Below are positions 15,744 through 24,345 of a stretch of DNA of 53,198 nt, piece by piece. Source of the DNA: Pseudonocardia sp. 73-21 (GTDB lineage: Bacteria > Actinomycetota > Actinomycetes > Mycobacteriales > Pseudonocardiaceae); contig NZ_MKVV01000057.1 in assembly GCF_001899645.1 (NCBI RefSeq), forward strand, positions 98,360-151,557. The letters run 5' to 3'. The notes below the pieces were generated by a model that saw only the letters and a list, made by a program, of their open reading frames with translations, was not told where the DNA came from and did no database searches. Position 1 is the first letter of the stretch, and the number at the start of each line of letters is the position of its first letter. The translations under genes and the position numbers were made by a program.

Positions 15744-16742
15744 ATGGCGCTCGACCCGGTCGCGTACCAGCCCTACACCGACCCCGACGACTTCATCCGC
15801 GAGGTCACCGACCGCATCTGGGTGCAGCGCGACGTGTCCTACATCGTGGACAACTACGAGCCCGACTCGATCGTGCACGGCGGGCTCGGCACCGTCGTCG
15901 GCCGTGACGGCGTCGTCGAGGGCAGCCTCATGCGGATCGCCGGCACCCCGCAGCACGTCGGCCAGGCCGAGGACGTGATCTGGGAGGCCCGTGGCGACGA
16001 CGCGTTCCTCAGCTCGCACCTCGTGTTCTCCAGCGACGAGAACCTCGTCGACGGCCGGATGACGCGCATCCGCAAGCGCACCGTCGCGAACTGCCTCTAC
16101 CGCCGGGGCCGCATGGTCGAGGAGTGGGTGGTGCGCGACGAGCTCGCCGACGTCCTGCAACGCGGCCTCGACCCCGACGAGGTCGCACGCGGCCTGCGCT
16201 TCCGCGGCTACGAGGGCTCGATGCTCAAGCCGGCGCCGTCCGACGTGCTCACCGCGGGCGACTCCGGGCCGCGCGCCGACGACCACCGCCCCGAGTGCGA
16301 GATGGTGCTGGAGTTCATGGCGGAGGTGTGGAACGCCCGCCGCTACCAGAAGGTCAGCGACTACATGGTCCGTGACCTGTTCCTGCACACCGTCGGCGAC
16401 CAGACGATCGTGCGCCCCGACGGCTACCAGCGCGACCTGCTGGCGCTCGTCGCCCCCTTCCCGGACGCGCAGTTCGCCGTCCGCGACGTCCAGACCCACC
16501 ACGCCGAGCGCTACGCCGGCCTGCGCATCGCCGTGCTGTGGACGATGCACGGCACCTACCGCGGCACCCCCGCCTTCGGGCCGCTGACGAACCGGCCGGT
16601 CGACCTCCTCGGTGTGTCGCAGTTCCTCGTGCAGGACGGTCGCATCGTCCGCGAGGTCCGCGTCTTCGACGAGATCGCGCTGCGTGCGCAGATCAACGCC
16701 ACCCGCGGGGACGGCGAGTTCACCGAGATCAACATCTACTGA
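15744..16742 (+). CDS. Tandem NTF2-like (SnoaL/polyketide-cyclase fold) protein
   Basis: A 332-residue protein made of two cone-shaped NTF2-like halves, about 10-150 and 180-325. The two halves share the pattern of an N-terminal helical pair, a pocket-forming strand set and a W/H-rich end (first half Y-I-V-D-N-Y-E-P-D-S-I-V-H-G, second half Y-M-V-R-D-L-F-L-H-T-V-G). Members act as small-molecule isomerases, dehydratases or cyclases, or as binding proteins. The function here is unknown. GAGAGG precedes the ATG and operator O4 lies ~40 bases upstream. It begins a three-gene operon with the bicupin 12 bases downstream. Confidence 0.7.
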   Translation: MALDPVAYQPYTDPDDFIREVTDRIWVQRDVSYIVDNYEPDSIVHGGLGTVVGRDGVVEGSLMRIAGTPQHVGQAEDVIWEARGDDAFLSSHLVFSSDENLVDGRMTRIRKRTVANCLYRRGRMVEEWVVRDELADVLQRGLDPDEVARGLRFRGYEGSMLKPAPSDVLTAGDSGPRADDHRPECEMVLEFMAEVWNARRYQKVSDYMVRDLFLHTVGDQTIVRPDGYQRDLLALVAPFPDAQFAVRDVQTHHAERYAGLRIAVLWTMHGTYRGTPAFGPLTNRPVDLLGVSQFLVQDGRIVREVRVFDEIALRAQINATRGDGEFTEINIY

Positions 16743-16754
16743 GAAGGACCTCCC

Positions 16755-17924
16755 ATGCTCGACCCGGTCGTGATCCCACCCGAGGAGATCGCCCGCCGCA
16801 CGGTGCTGCGCTCGGACTGGGTGCCGTGCAAGTCGGCCTTCATCGACTGCCGTACCCCGGGCTCGGACCGCAAGGACAACTACGCCTTCATCGGTCCCGG
16901 CGTCTCGCAGAACCCGGACCAGTACGTGAACCTGCGGGAGCGGCACGGGTTCAACCTCGGTGCCGCCGGCATGCCCAACGGCACCACCAACAGCCTGCAC
17001 CTGCACTTCACCGCCGAGGTCTTCATCAACTTCGACGGCGACTACCTCCTGCGCTGGGGGGCCGACGGGCGGCAGGGTGAGTACCGCAGCGTCGACGGCG
17101 ACGTCGTCAGCGTCCCACCGTGGATCTTCCGCGGGTTCACCAACGTGGGCCCGGATGAAGGCATCCTGCTCACGGTCCTGGGCCGCGACGACACCGGCGG
17201 CATCATCTGGGGCCCGCCGGTGCTGGAGGAGGCCGCCGACTTCGGCCTCTACCTGACCGCGGACAACACGCTCGTCGACACCGCGATCGGCGAGCGGGTG
17301 CCCGAGGGAACACGGCTCATCGAGCCGATGGACCAGGCCGAGATCGACCAGCTCGACGTCTACACCGTCGAGCAGTTCCGCACCCGGGTCGTGCACGCCC
17401 CGGACCGGGCGTGGGTGGCCCGGCCGTTCCTGTGCTCGGAGCTGCCGGGCGGGGGCGCGGAGCTGGCCCCGGTGATCGGGCACGGCATGGTCGAGGACCG
17501 GCGCGCACGGCCGCCGCTCGCCGACCCGCACGGCTTCGACCTGGCGTGGCTGCGCGCCGTCCCCGGGGAGGGCGTGCTGACCCACCGCCACGACCAGACC
17601 CAGGTGCTGACGGCCAAGGCGGGCTGCTGGGCCGTCACGCTCAACACCGGGCCGGACGCCGCCGTCGTCGAGCTCGGCCCTCTCGACACCCTGTCCGTAC
17701 CCCCGGGGGTGTGGCGGTCGATCACGCTGCTCCACGCCGACGCGGGCCGCTCGGCCACCCCGGGAACGGGGGAGATGCTCGTGGTCAACGGTGGCGACGA
17801 GCGCACCACCGTGGAGTGGGGGCCCGAGGTGGTCACGTCCGCCCGGCGGGCCGGGGTCGTCCTGGACGCCAACGGTTACCTCGCCCCGGCGGCCGTGCTG
17901 GCCGCGGCCACCGAGGACGACTGA
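16755..17924 (+). CDS. Bicupin (two-domain cupin) metalloenzyme-like protein
   Basis: A 389-residue double-cupin protein. The first cupin has a textbook metal site L-H-L-H-F-T-A-E-V-F-I-N-F-D-G (His-x-His, Glu, Gly; about residues 78-92). The second has T-H-R-H-D-Q-T-Q-V-L-T-A-K-A-G (about 276-290), with Gln at the Glu position, so only the first site looks fully metal-competent. The overall layout resembles homogentisate/gentisate-type dioxygenase relatives and uncharacterised cupins of aromatic and sugar-acid loci. No ring-cleavage enzyme can be claimed from this. Being between the NTF2-like and nitrilase genes, it likely handles an intermediate of the LacI-regulated pathway. Confidence 0.72.
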   Translation: MLDPVVIPPEEIARRTVLRSDWVPCKSAFIDCRTPGSDRKDNYAFIGPGVSQNPDQYVNLRERHGFNLGAAGMPNGTTNSLHLHFTAEVFINFDGDYLLRWGADGRQGEYRSVDGDVVSVPPWIFRGFTNVGPDEGILLTVLGRDDTGGIIWGPPVLEEAADFGLYLTADNTLVDTAIGERVPEGTRLIEPMDQAEIDQLDVYTVEQFRTRVVHAPDRAWVARPFLCSELPGGGAELAPVIGHGMVEDRRARPPLADPHGFDLAWLRAVPGEGVLTHRHDQTQVLTAKAGCWAVTLNTGPDAAVVELGPLDTLSVPPGVWRSITLLHADAGRSATPGTGEMLVVNGGDERTTVEWGPEVVTSARRAGVVLDANGYLAPAAVLAAATEDD

Positions 17925-17929
17925 GCGCG

Positions 17930-18742
17930 GTGCTCGTCGCGGCCTGCCAGATCCCGGCGTCGGTCGATGCTCCGGACCCGGCGATCCTGGCCGCGGCCGT
18001 GCGGGAGGCCGCCGGCCGCGGAGCCCGGTTGGTGGTGCTGCCCGAGCTGGCCGCGTGCGGGTACGTGTTCCGTGACGCGGCGGAGGCGCGGGCCGCGGCC
18101 GAACCGACGACCGGGCCGACGGTGACGCTGCTGCGGGAGCTGTCGGCCGAGCTGGGCTGCGTCCTGGTCGCAGGGTTCGCCGAGCTGGGCGACGACGGGC
18201 AGGTCCACAACTCCGTCGCCCTCACCGACGGCGGCGGGCTCGTTGCCGTCTACCGCAAGGTGCACCTGTGGGGGAGCGAGCCCGACCTCTTCCGCGCCGG
18301 TGACGCCCGGCCCGCCGTCGTCGACACCTCGGCCGGGCGGATCGGCCTGCTGATCTGCTACGACCTGGAGTTCCCGGAGTGGGCGCGCCTCGCCGCCGAG
18401 GCCGGTGCCGAGATCCTCGCCGTGCCCGTCAACTGGCCGCTGCTGCCGCGGCCAGCGGGGGTGCCGGCGCTCGAGACGGTCAAGGCGCAGGCCGCGGCCG
18501 GCACCTACCGCGTGCACGTCGTGGTCGCCGACCGGTGCGGGAGCGAGCGCGGGGTGGACTGGGTCGGGGGCAGCCTGGTGTGCGGCGCGGACGGCTACCT
18601 GCTCGCCGGTCCGGCCACCGCTCCCGGGAGTGTCGCGGGTCCGGCCGTGCTCGTGGCGGACCTCGACCCGGTGGCGGCCCGGGACAAGGCGGTCGGCCCC
18701 CGCAACCATGCGGTCCACGACCGGCGGCCGGAGCTGTACTGA
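17930..18742 (+). CDS. Carbon-nitrogen hydrolase (nitrilase superfamily) amidohydrolase
   Basis: Hydrolyses a C-N bond of an amide or nitrile using the Glu-Lys-Cys triad. All three are visible in the 270-residue product: Glu39 (L-P-E-L), Lys110 (Y-R-K-V-H-L) and Cys143 (I-C-Y-D-L-E-F-P-E). The form Y-R-K-x-H-L-W and I-C-Y-D fits omega-amidase/carbamoylase-like branches rather than true nitrilases. GTG 17930 begins six bases after the bicupin stop, so the gene closes the operon. It suggests the pathway releases ammonia or an amide nitrogen. Confidence 0.85.
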   Translation: MLVAACQIPASVDAPDPAILAAAVREAAGRGARLVVLPELAACGYVFRDAAEARAAAEPTTGPTVTLLRELSAELGCVLVAGFAELGDDGQVHNSVALTDGGGLVAVYRKVHLWGSEPDLFRAGDARPAVVDTSAGRIGLLICYDLEFPEWARLAAEAGAEILAVPVNWPLLPRPAGVPALETVKAQAAAGTYRVHVVVADRCGSERGVDWVGGSLVCGADGYLLAGPATAPGSVAGPAVLVADLDPVAARDKAVGPRNHAVHDRRPELY

Positions 18743-18762
18743 CGTCGTTCCGGTCCAGCGCC

Positions 18763-19142
18763 CACGTGGTGGGACTTCTCAGCGTGGCATTCACCGCGCC
18801 GATGGTGGCGGCGGGGCGGGCGGTGGAGACCCGCCGCGACGGCGGTCTCGTCGACGAACCGTGGGCCGAGCGGTTCGTCGACGCCGCCGGGAAACCGGAG
18901 CAGCCCTGGCCGCACCACCCGCGGCGACGACGTCGACGCCTTCTGGTCGCTGATGCCCACCTACCACGGCGTTCGCTCGCGCTAATTCGACACGGCGCTC
19001 GCTGCGGCGGCGGAGCGCGGGATCGACCAGGTCGTGCTGCTCGCGGCCGGCCTCGACCCCCGCGCCGTCCGGCTGTCCTGGGCCGCCGGCGCCACCGTCT
19101 ACGAGGTGGACCTCGCCGCGGTCCTCGCGTTCGAGGACGGGT
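18763..19142 (+). pseudogene. Remnant of a TIGR00027-type SAM-dependent methyltransferase
   Basis: A first block (18763-18910) reads T-A-P-M-V-A-A-G-R-A-V-E-T-R-R and D-E-P-W-A-E-R-F-V, the N-terminus of the actinobacterial LCMT-like methyltransferases. The next block is in another frame (from 18923) and reads F-W-S-L-M-P-T-Y-H-G-V-R-S-R, then a TAA at 18983-18985 in place of a residue, then F-D-T-A-L and Q-V-V-L-L-A-A-G-L-D-P-R-A (SAM-binding motif I) to E-V-D-L. One frameshift, one nonsense codon and a missing C-terminal half make it non-functional. Confidence 0.75.
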
Positions 19143-19260
19143 GCCGGTCGAGCACGGCGCGGCACCGACCTGTGACCGCCGTGTGGTGGGCGTCGGCCGG
19201 AAGCGGCTGACGGATCGCGCGGTTCGAGGCGGAACGCCCGATATCGTCGGTGCTCGCCGG

Positions 19261-19283
19261 TACACTTTCGAACATGCGAGCGA
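19261..19283 (+). promoter_or_regulatory. Leaderless start with LexA-like (SOS) box over the ATG
   Basis: TACACT (19261-19266) is a good -10. TCGAAC-ATGC-GAGCGA (19268-19283) matches the actinobacterial LexA box TCGAAC-N4-GTTCGA in the left half completely and in 4 of 6 right-half bases, with the start codon ATG 19274 in its centre. Placement over the start codon is the arrangement known for 13E12-type genes of mycobacteria. Confidence 0.5.
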
Positions 19284-20572
19284 CACGGGAACGAGCAGGT
19301 GAGGCAGTCGACGACGTCACCGCCGCGCTGCTCGCCGGGCTCGCCGCTCTGACCGCACATGCCACTTCACCCGCCCCGGGGAGCAGCACGACGCGGATCG
19401 ATCGGATCGCCGTTCTCGAACAGATCCGGTCCGCGCTCGCCGCCGCCCAGCACGCCGAGATGGTCGCCTTCGGCCGCCAGCAGGTGGAGGAGCAGATCGC
19501 GCTGGTCGAGGCCGACCGCCTGGATCCTGTGGCGCTGGGGCGGGGGATCGCCGACCAGATCGCGTTCGCCTGCAAGGTGTCGCCGTTCCACGGATCACGC
19601 CGGCTCGGGATCGCCCGAGCCCTGGACCGCGACCTGCCCGCAGTCGGTGCCCTGCTCGCCGCAGGGCGGATCAGCGAACAGATCGCCGAGATCGTCGTGT
19701 CGCAGACCTCCCACCTCGATCCCGCGAAGCGGCGGCTGGTGGACAAGCAGCTCGCCGCAACCGGGCTGGAGAACCTGTCACTACGGCGGGCCGAGAGTCT
19801 GGTCAAGCGATGCGCCTACGACGCCGACCGGGCCGGGTACGTCGCCCGTGGTCGTACCGCGCGGAAGGACCGCCGGGTCGGGTTGCGGCCGGCCCCGGAC
19901 ACGATGAGCGTGCTGTCGGGGTTCCTGCCCGTCGAGCAGGGCGTCGCCTGTCTCGCCGTGTTGGGCGCGCACGCCGACACCGTCCTCGCCGCCGGGGACA
20001 GCCGTACGCGGGATCAGGTCATGGCCGACACCCTGATCGAACGGATCACCGGTCAGGCCACCGCCGCGGATGTGAACGTCGAGGTCGGCATCGTGATGCC
20101 CCTCGAATCGCTGCTCGACCCCGACGACGGCGGCAGTGCGGAGATCGTCGGGCACGGCCCCGTCCCGGCCGCCATCGCCCACGATCTGCTGGCCTCCACC
20201 GAGGGCAAGCTCTGGTGGCGGCGGCTGTTCACCGCCCCCGCAGGCGGGTCACTCGTGGGCTGCGACCCGCGCCGACGCCGGTTCGACGGCGTCCTGGCCC
20301 ACCTGATCACCGTTCGGGACGGCGGACGGTGCCGCGATCCGTTCTGCGACGCCCCGATCCGGCATCTCGACCACATCGACCGCCGCCGAGCGGGCGGCCC
20401 GACCAGCTTCGTCAACGGACGCGGGACCTGCGCCCGCGGGAACTACGTGCGGGAGATGCCCGGCTGGCGGGTCGAGGTCATCGACGACGGGCTCGGGGAA
20501 CGACCACACACCGTGCGCACCACCACCCCGACCGGCCACACCTACGACAGCTCCGCCGGACCGGCGCCGTAG
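19274..20572 (+). CDS. DUF222 / HNH endonuclease-domain protein (13E12 repeat type)
   Basis: A 432-residue protein with an N-terminal DUF222 helical domain (~1-300) and a C-terminal HNH region: C-R-D-P-F-C-D-A-P-I-R-H-L-D-H-I-D (~350) with the catalytic histidine pair, then N-G-R-G-T-C-A-R-G-N-Y. These are predicted DNA-cutting or DNA-repair-associated proteins that occur in many copies in actinomycetes and are commonly damage-inducible. Their cellular role is unclear. ATG 19274 is chosen because a -10 element ends 7 bases upstream and a LexA-like box covers it, implying a leaderless message. It lies between a methyltransferase remnant and a region of decayed sequence, consistent with a mobile or amplifying gene family. 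Confidence 0.85.
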   Translation: MRATRERAGEAVDDVTAALLAGLAALTAHATSPAPGSSTTRIDRIAVLEQIRSALAAAQHAEMVAFGRQQVEEQIALVEADRLDPVALGRGIADQIAFACKVSPFHGSRRLGIARALDRDLPAVGALLAAGRISEQIAEIVVSQTSHLDPAKRRLVDKQLAATGLENLSLRRAESLVKRCAYDADRAGYVARGRTARKDRRVGLRPAPDTMSVLSGFLPVEQGVACLAVLGAHADTVLAAGDSRTRDQVMADTLIERITGQATAADVNVEVGIVMPLESLLDPDDGGSAEIVGHGPVPAAIAHDLLASTEGKLWWRRLFTAPAGGSLVGCDPRRRRFDGVLAHLITVRDGGRCRDPFCDAPIRHLDHIDRRRAGGPTSFVNGRGTCARGNYVREMPGWRVEVIDDGLGERPHTVRTTTPTGHTYDSSAGPAP

Positions 20573-21112
20573 AGCCTTGTGCCAACCACGGGGTCAGGCC
20601 CCCGACAGACTGGACTGCCGTCGAGGCAAGGGCCCGGCCCTGCGCGCCCCATGCCGAACGCCCTGCTGTCGTGGCGGTGGGTGCCTCGGAGCAGGTCAGT
20701 CGCTGTCATGAGCGGTGTTGTCGATCGAGTGTCGGGCGAGGTCGGTGTCGCCGTCGATGCTGATGCCGGTGGCGTCGCGGTCGGCGAGTGGGAGCCGGCG
20801 GGTCAGCAGCAGTGATGCGGCGGGTCCCGGTCAGCCGTCACATCGGCCGGACCCGCTCCTCGGGCAGCTGTGTGGGGTCGGTGATGCGCCGGCCTACGTG
20901 GCCGACCCGGTCGGGTGACGGTCCGCTTCGGGGCAGTCGGCACGGCGGCGTCCGGGCCGGCCGCGACGGCTGCTTCGGCCAGACGCCGCGTGTGGTCGCC
21001 GATCGCTCGCCGGGCGACATCGGTGTTCAGCTTGGGGCGTCGGAGGTCCTTCCGTCGGTTCCTTCTGCCATGACTGACCCGACGTGCCGGCCGAACTCGT
21101 CGGCGACCTCCT
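20573..21112. other. 540-base region without an intact gene
   Basis: No complete CDS, RNA gene or repeat stands out. On the minus strand protein-like stretches can be read in three successive frames (around 21040-20960, 20920-20850 and 20810-20700; for example L-L-L-T-R-R-L-P-L-A-D-R-D-A-T-G-I near 20800), which looks like a gene destroyed by frameshifts, but I cannot name the family. Confidence 0.4.
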
Positions 21113-21736
21113 TCAGCTCTGGGCGTCCAGTACGCAGAACTCGTTGCCGGAGGGGTCGAGAAACAGGAGCCACGGGTGCTCCGGCGGGTTGGCGAGGTGG
21201 GTGGCTCCGAGGCCCACGATGCGCTCGACGACGTCGTCGTCCCCGGGGTTCCGGCGCACGTCGAGGTGCAGGCGGCTCTTGCGGTTCTTGGGCTCGGCCT
21301 CCCGGCGCAGCTCGAGTCGTGGGCCGACCCCGGTGGGATGGCGGAGCGTGGCGTTCCCCTCCGGTATCCAGCCGGTGACCGACGACCAGAAGGCGGCGTC
21401 CCGGTCCGGATCGGCGCTGTCGAGCCGCAGGGCGGCGATCGGCCCGGTCCCGCTGTGCTCGACCACGCGGAAGGCGTTGCCTTCCGGATCGGTGTCGTCG
21501 ACCAGGTCGGGGCCACCGGCGAGATCGAGACGGAGCCGGGCCGGTGGGGCCGCCGGCGCGGTCACGCGCGGGAAGCACAGGTCGAGGAAGACGTCGTCGG
21601 AGAGCTGCAGCCGCGCCTCGACGAGGTCCGGCTCGTCCGTGATCACCTCCGCACCGAGCGCGGCGGCCCAGAACCCGCCGAGCCGGTGGGGGTCGCGGGC
21701 GTCCCACACGACGTTCTCGAGCCGCATGCCCGTCAT
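21113..21736 (-). CDS. VOC (glyoxalase/bleomycin-resistance-like) protein, two modules
   Basis: A 207-residue protein of two beta-alpha-beta-beta-beta VOC modules (about 1-95 and 100-207). Each has the usual F-W-A-A-A-L-G / F-W-S-S-V-T-G entry and a late acidic residue in D-P-E-G-N and D-P-S-G-N-E-F. Members bind or isomerise small molecules, sometimes using a metal. The ATG at 21736 overlaps the stop of the upstream kinase (ATGA), so the two proteins are made together. A shared role in antibiotic or metabolite detoxification is inferred from the kinase's family only. Confidence 0.82.
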   Translation of the reverse strand: MTGMRLENVVWDARDPHRLGGFWAAALGAEVITDEPDLVEARLQLSDDVFLDLCFPRVTAPAAPPARLRLDLAGGPDLVDDTDPEGNAFRVVEHSGTGPIAALRLDSADPDRDAAFWSSVTGWIPEGNATLRHPTGVGPRLELRREAEPKNRKSRLHLDVRRNPGDDDVVERIVGLGATHLANPPEHPWLLFLDPSGNEFCVLDAQS

Positions 21737-22245
21737 CGCCTCGCGTCCTTCCAGCTGTCGACGACCGTCCGGACCAGGTCGTCGGTCACGCCGGCCGTGG
21801 TGTCGACGTGCAGGTCGTAGGGACCGTGCTCCCCCTCGCCGGGCGTGCGGTCGCCGCGGGCGGCCTCCCGGCGGTCGATCTCCGCGAGGTCGCAGTGGAC
21901 CGCCACCCAGAACACGTCGAACCCGCTGAGCAGCTCGTCGAGCTGGGCCCGCCACCCGGCGAACTCGACGACGTGCTCGACGATCAGGTCGTTGCCGGCG
22001 GCGGCCATGGCGGGGATGCACCGGTGGAAGCCGTCGAAGAAGCGTGGCCGCATCTGCCCGACCCACGGATGAGGCCCCTCCGTGTCGCGACGCCCCGGAA
22101 GGCTTCTCGCCTCGATCAGCAGGTCCCCGCTGAGCAGCAGGAACGGGATGTCCAGTGTGTCCTGGAGACGCCGGGCCAGGGTGGACTTCCCGGAGCTCGA
22201 CGCCCCGTTGAGCAGGATCACCCGGCCGGACGACGGAGTTCTCAC
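21733..22245 (-). CDS. Chloramphenicol-phosphotransferase-like P-loop kinase
   Basis: A 170-residue P-loop kinase: Walker A G-A-S-S-S-G-K-S (14-21), the acceptor-site region L-S-G-D-L-L-I (Asp in the place of the CPT catalytic aspartate), W-V-G-Q-M, and the LID region R-R-E-A-A-R-G-D-R with A-R-G-D-R typical of CPT from Streptomyces. CPT phosphorylates the primary hydroxyl of chloramphenicol, but many homologues have other small hydroxyl substrates. Starts with GTG 22245. The following VOC gene overlaps it by four bases. Confidence 0.85.
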   Translation of the reverse strand: MRTPSSGRVILLNGASSSGKSTLARRLQDTLDIPFLLLSGDLLIEARSLPGRRDTEGPHPWVGQMRPRFFDGFHRCIPAMAAAGNDLIVEHVVEFAGWRAQLDELLSGFDVFWVAVHCDLAEIDRREAARGDRTPGEGEHGPYDLHVDTTAGVTDDLVRTVVDSWKDARR

Positions 22246-22257
22246 CCGCCCAGTGTC

Positions 22258-24273
22258 TCAGCCGGTGACGCTGGGCAGCCCGTTCTCCAGGTGGCCGGCG
22301 AACCGCCGCACCCAGGACGGGTGCCCGGCCCGGGTGGCGGTGATGTCGTACCAGCCGTGGTCGTGGTCGAACGGCTGGTAGGTGTGGGTGCGCGTGGCGC
22401 CCGCCGGCACGGTCAGGGTTCCGCCGGTGAGCGTCAGCGTGGCCGACGCCGTCCCGGTGTTGGTGGCGCTCAACCGGAGCACGGGACGGCTCCGGGGGCC
22501 GGTGACCGTGACGGCCACCTCCACCCCGGCGCCCGACGCGTCGCCCGCCGCGGTGCGCAGGAACCCGTTGGGGCCGTGGACGGTCACGTCGTAGGCGCCG
22601 GGGACGAGCGGGACGGTCGCCGTGGTGGTACCGCCGGGCGCGACGTCGACGTGCTGGGGCGCACCGGTGCCCGGGTACACGGCGAGCTGCAGCGCGGCGC
22701 TCCCGTGGTTGGCCGCCGCCACGGTGACCTGCGCGCCGACCGTCAGGTTCGCCTCCGGCTGGTAGGGCAGCGGCCGGGCGGGCGCGGTGCCCGGATCCTG
22801 CACGGGCGCCACCTGGGTGGCGGGCGGCGTCGACGCGGGAAGCGTCTTCTGGGTGCGGTCGGCCTCGGCCCGCAGCGCGGCGGTGTCGGGCAGCACCGGG
22901 ACCGACGTCACCCGGTGGGAGAAGTCGAAGCAGCTGGTCAGGTCGCCGCACAGCGCGCGGCGCCAGGCCGAGATGTTGGTCTCCCGGATGCCGGTCCAGG
23001 TCTCGAGGAACCGCAGCACCGAGGTGTGGTCGGCCACCTGCGAGTTCACGAACCCGCCGCGGCTCCACGGCGACACCACCGTCATCGGCACGCGCGGGCC
23101 GAGCCCGACCGGCACCAGCGGTCCCGACGCGGGCGGCAGGCCGCGGAACGCCGGCTGCACCGCGGGCAGGTACTCCTGCGGCGTCCCGGGCGGCGGCACC
23201 GGCGGCGGCACGTGGTCGTAGAAGCCGTCGTTCTCGTCGTAGTTGAGGAACACGACGGTGGAGTCCCGCAGCTCCTGGTTGCCCCAGATGCCGTTCAGGA
23301 CGGCCTGGACGTACGCCGCGCCGTCGACGGGACGGCCCGCGGGGTGCTCGGAGTACAGGTACGGCGCCACCACCCAGGACACGGTGGGCAGCGAGCCGGT
23401 GGCGCAGTCGCCGAGGAACTGCGCCAGCACGTGGTCGATGTTCCTGCCCTGCCCGGAGTCGGGCTTCCAGGCGGTGCGCAGGCTCGCGCGGTCGGCGAGC
23501 CGGCGGACCTTCGGGTCCGTGGACGCCAGCGCGTCGTGGTAGGCCTGGAACAGCCACAGCGGGTTGTCGCCGTAGTCGCCGACGTAGCCGTGGGCACCGT
23601 CGTCGCCGACCTCGTCGTCGGCGTACACCTGCCAGCGGACGCCGGCCTTCTCGAGTCGTTCCGGGTAGGTGGTCCAGGTGAAGACGGGCACGTAGTCGAC
23701 CGGGTTGTCGGTGGCCGGGCCGCCCGCCCTGCCGTCGGGGTCGATCGTGCCGGTCCAGTGGAACAGCCGGTTGGGCGTGGTCGCGCCCTGGATCGAGCAG
23801 AAGTAGTGGTCGCAGATGGTGAACGCCGACGCCAGCGCCCGCTGGAACGGGATGTCGGAGGCGGTGAAGTAGCCCATCGTGGCCTCGGACTTGGCGGCGA
23901 CCCACCGGTCGTTGCGCCCGCCGTTGATCGCGAGGTGGGTGGTGTCCCAGTCGTGCGGGAGGTCGGAGAGGTCCTGCCCGTCGACCTTGGTGGTGTCGAC
24001 GTGGAACGGGAGGAGGTGGCCGCGGGCCGGGTCGACCTGCTGGAAGACCCCGCGCAGCGCGGCCCGGTCACCGAATCCGCGGACGCCCGCCATCGTGCCG
24101 AAGTAGTGGTCGAACGAGCGGTTCTCCTGCATGAGGATCACGACGTGCTCGACGTCGTCGAGGTGGCCGGCGGTGGGCGCACCGGCCCAGGCCTCCTCGA
24201 TGCCGAGCAGGGGTGCGGCTGCGGCGGCGCCGAGCACACCTCCGAGGAACCGGCGGCGGGCGAGGTCGCTCAT
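22258..24273 (-). CDS. Tat-exported phospholipase C / phosphoesterase
   Basis: A 671-residue secreted phosphoesterase. The start is R-R-R-F-L-G-G, a strong twin-arginine motif, then an Ala-rich hydrophobic region and cleavage near A-W-A-G-A. The catalytic domain begins H-V-V-I-L-M-Q-E-N-R-S-F-D-H-Y-F-G, the hallmark of the phospholipase C/acid phosphatase family (Asn/Glu metal ligands), with N-Y-D-E-N-D-G-F-Y-D-H-V-P-P-P later. Two C-terminal PLC-C beta domains follow (~510-660). It should hydrolyse phosphatidylcholine-like or other phosphodiesters outside the cell, useful for phosphate scavenging. The ATG at 24273 is used because eight residues upstream add nothing to the Tat signal. Confidence 0.9.
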   Translation of the reverse strand: MSDLARRRFLGGVLGAAAAAPLLGIEEAWAGAPTAGHLDDVEHVVILMQENRSFDHYFGTMAGVRGFGDRAALRGVFQQVDPARGHLLPFHVDTTKVDGQDLSDLPHDWDTTHLAINGGRNDRWVAAKSEATMGYFTASDIPFQRALASAFTICDHYFCSIQGATTPNRLFHWTGTIDPDGRAGGPATDNPVDYVPVFTWTTYPERLEKAGVRWQVYADDEVGDDGAHGYVGDYGDNPLWLFQAYHDALASTDPKVRRLADRASLRTAWKPDSGQGRNIDHVLAQFLGDCATGSLPTVSWVVAPYLYSEHPAGRPVDGAAYVQAVLNGIWGNQELRDSTVVFLNYDENDGFYDHVPPPVPPPGTPQEYLPAVQPAFRGLPPASGPLVPVGLGPRVPMTVVSPWSRGGFVNSQVADHTSVLRFLETWTGIRETNISAWRRALCGDLTSCFDFSHRVTSVPVLPDTAALRAEADRTQKTLPASTPPATQVAPVQDPGTAPARPLPYQPEANLTVGAQVTVAAANHGSAALQLAVYPGTGAPQHVDVAPGGTTTATVPLVPGAYDVTVHGPNGFLRTAAGDASGAGVEVAVTVTGPRSRPVLRLSATNTGTASATLTLTGGTLTVPAGATRTHTYQPFDHDHGWYDITATRAGHPSWVRRFAGHLENGLPSVTG

Positions 24274-24345
24274 GATCACCGATTGTGTGCGGCCCACCCG
24301 GCCGGATGAGTGTCGTCCCGGTGAACCGTTGCTGAGCGTTCGGGA

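Noticed and set aside
14646..17735. A 1029-codon minus-strand frame opposite lacI, the NTF2-like and bicupin genes
   Set aside because: No motif; it runs through operator O4 and across three real genes.
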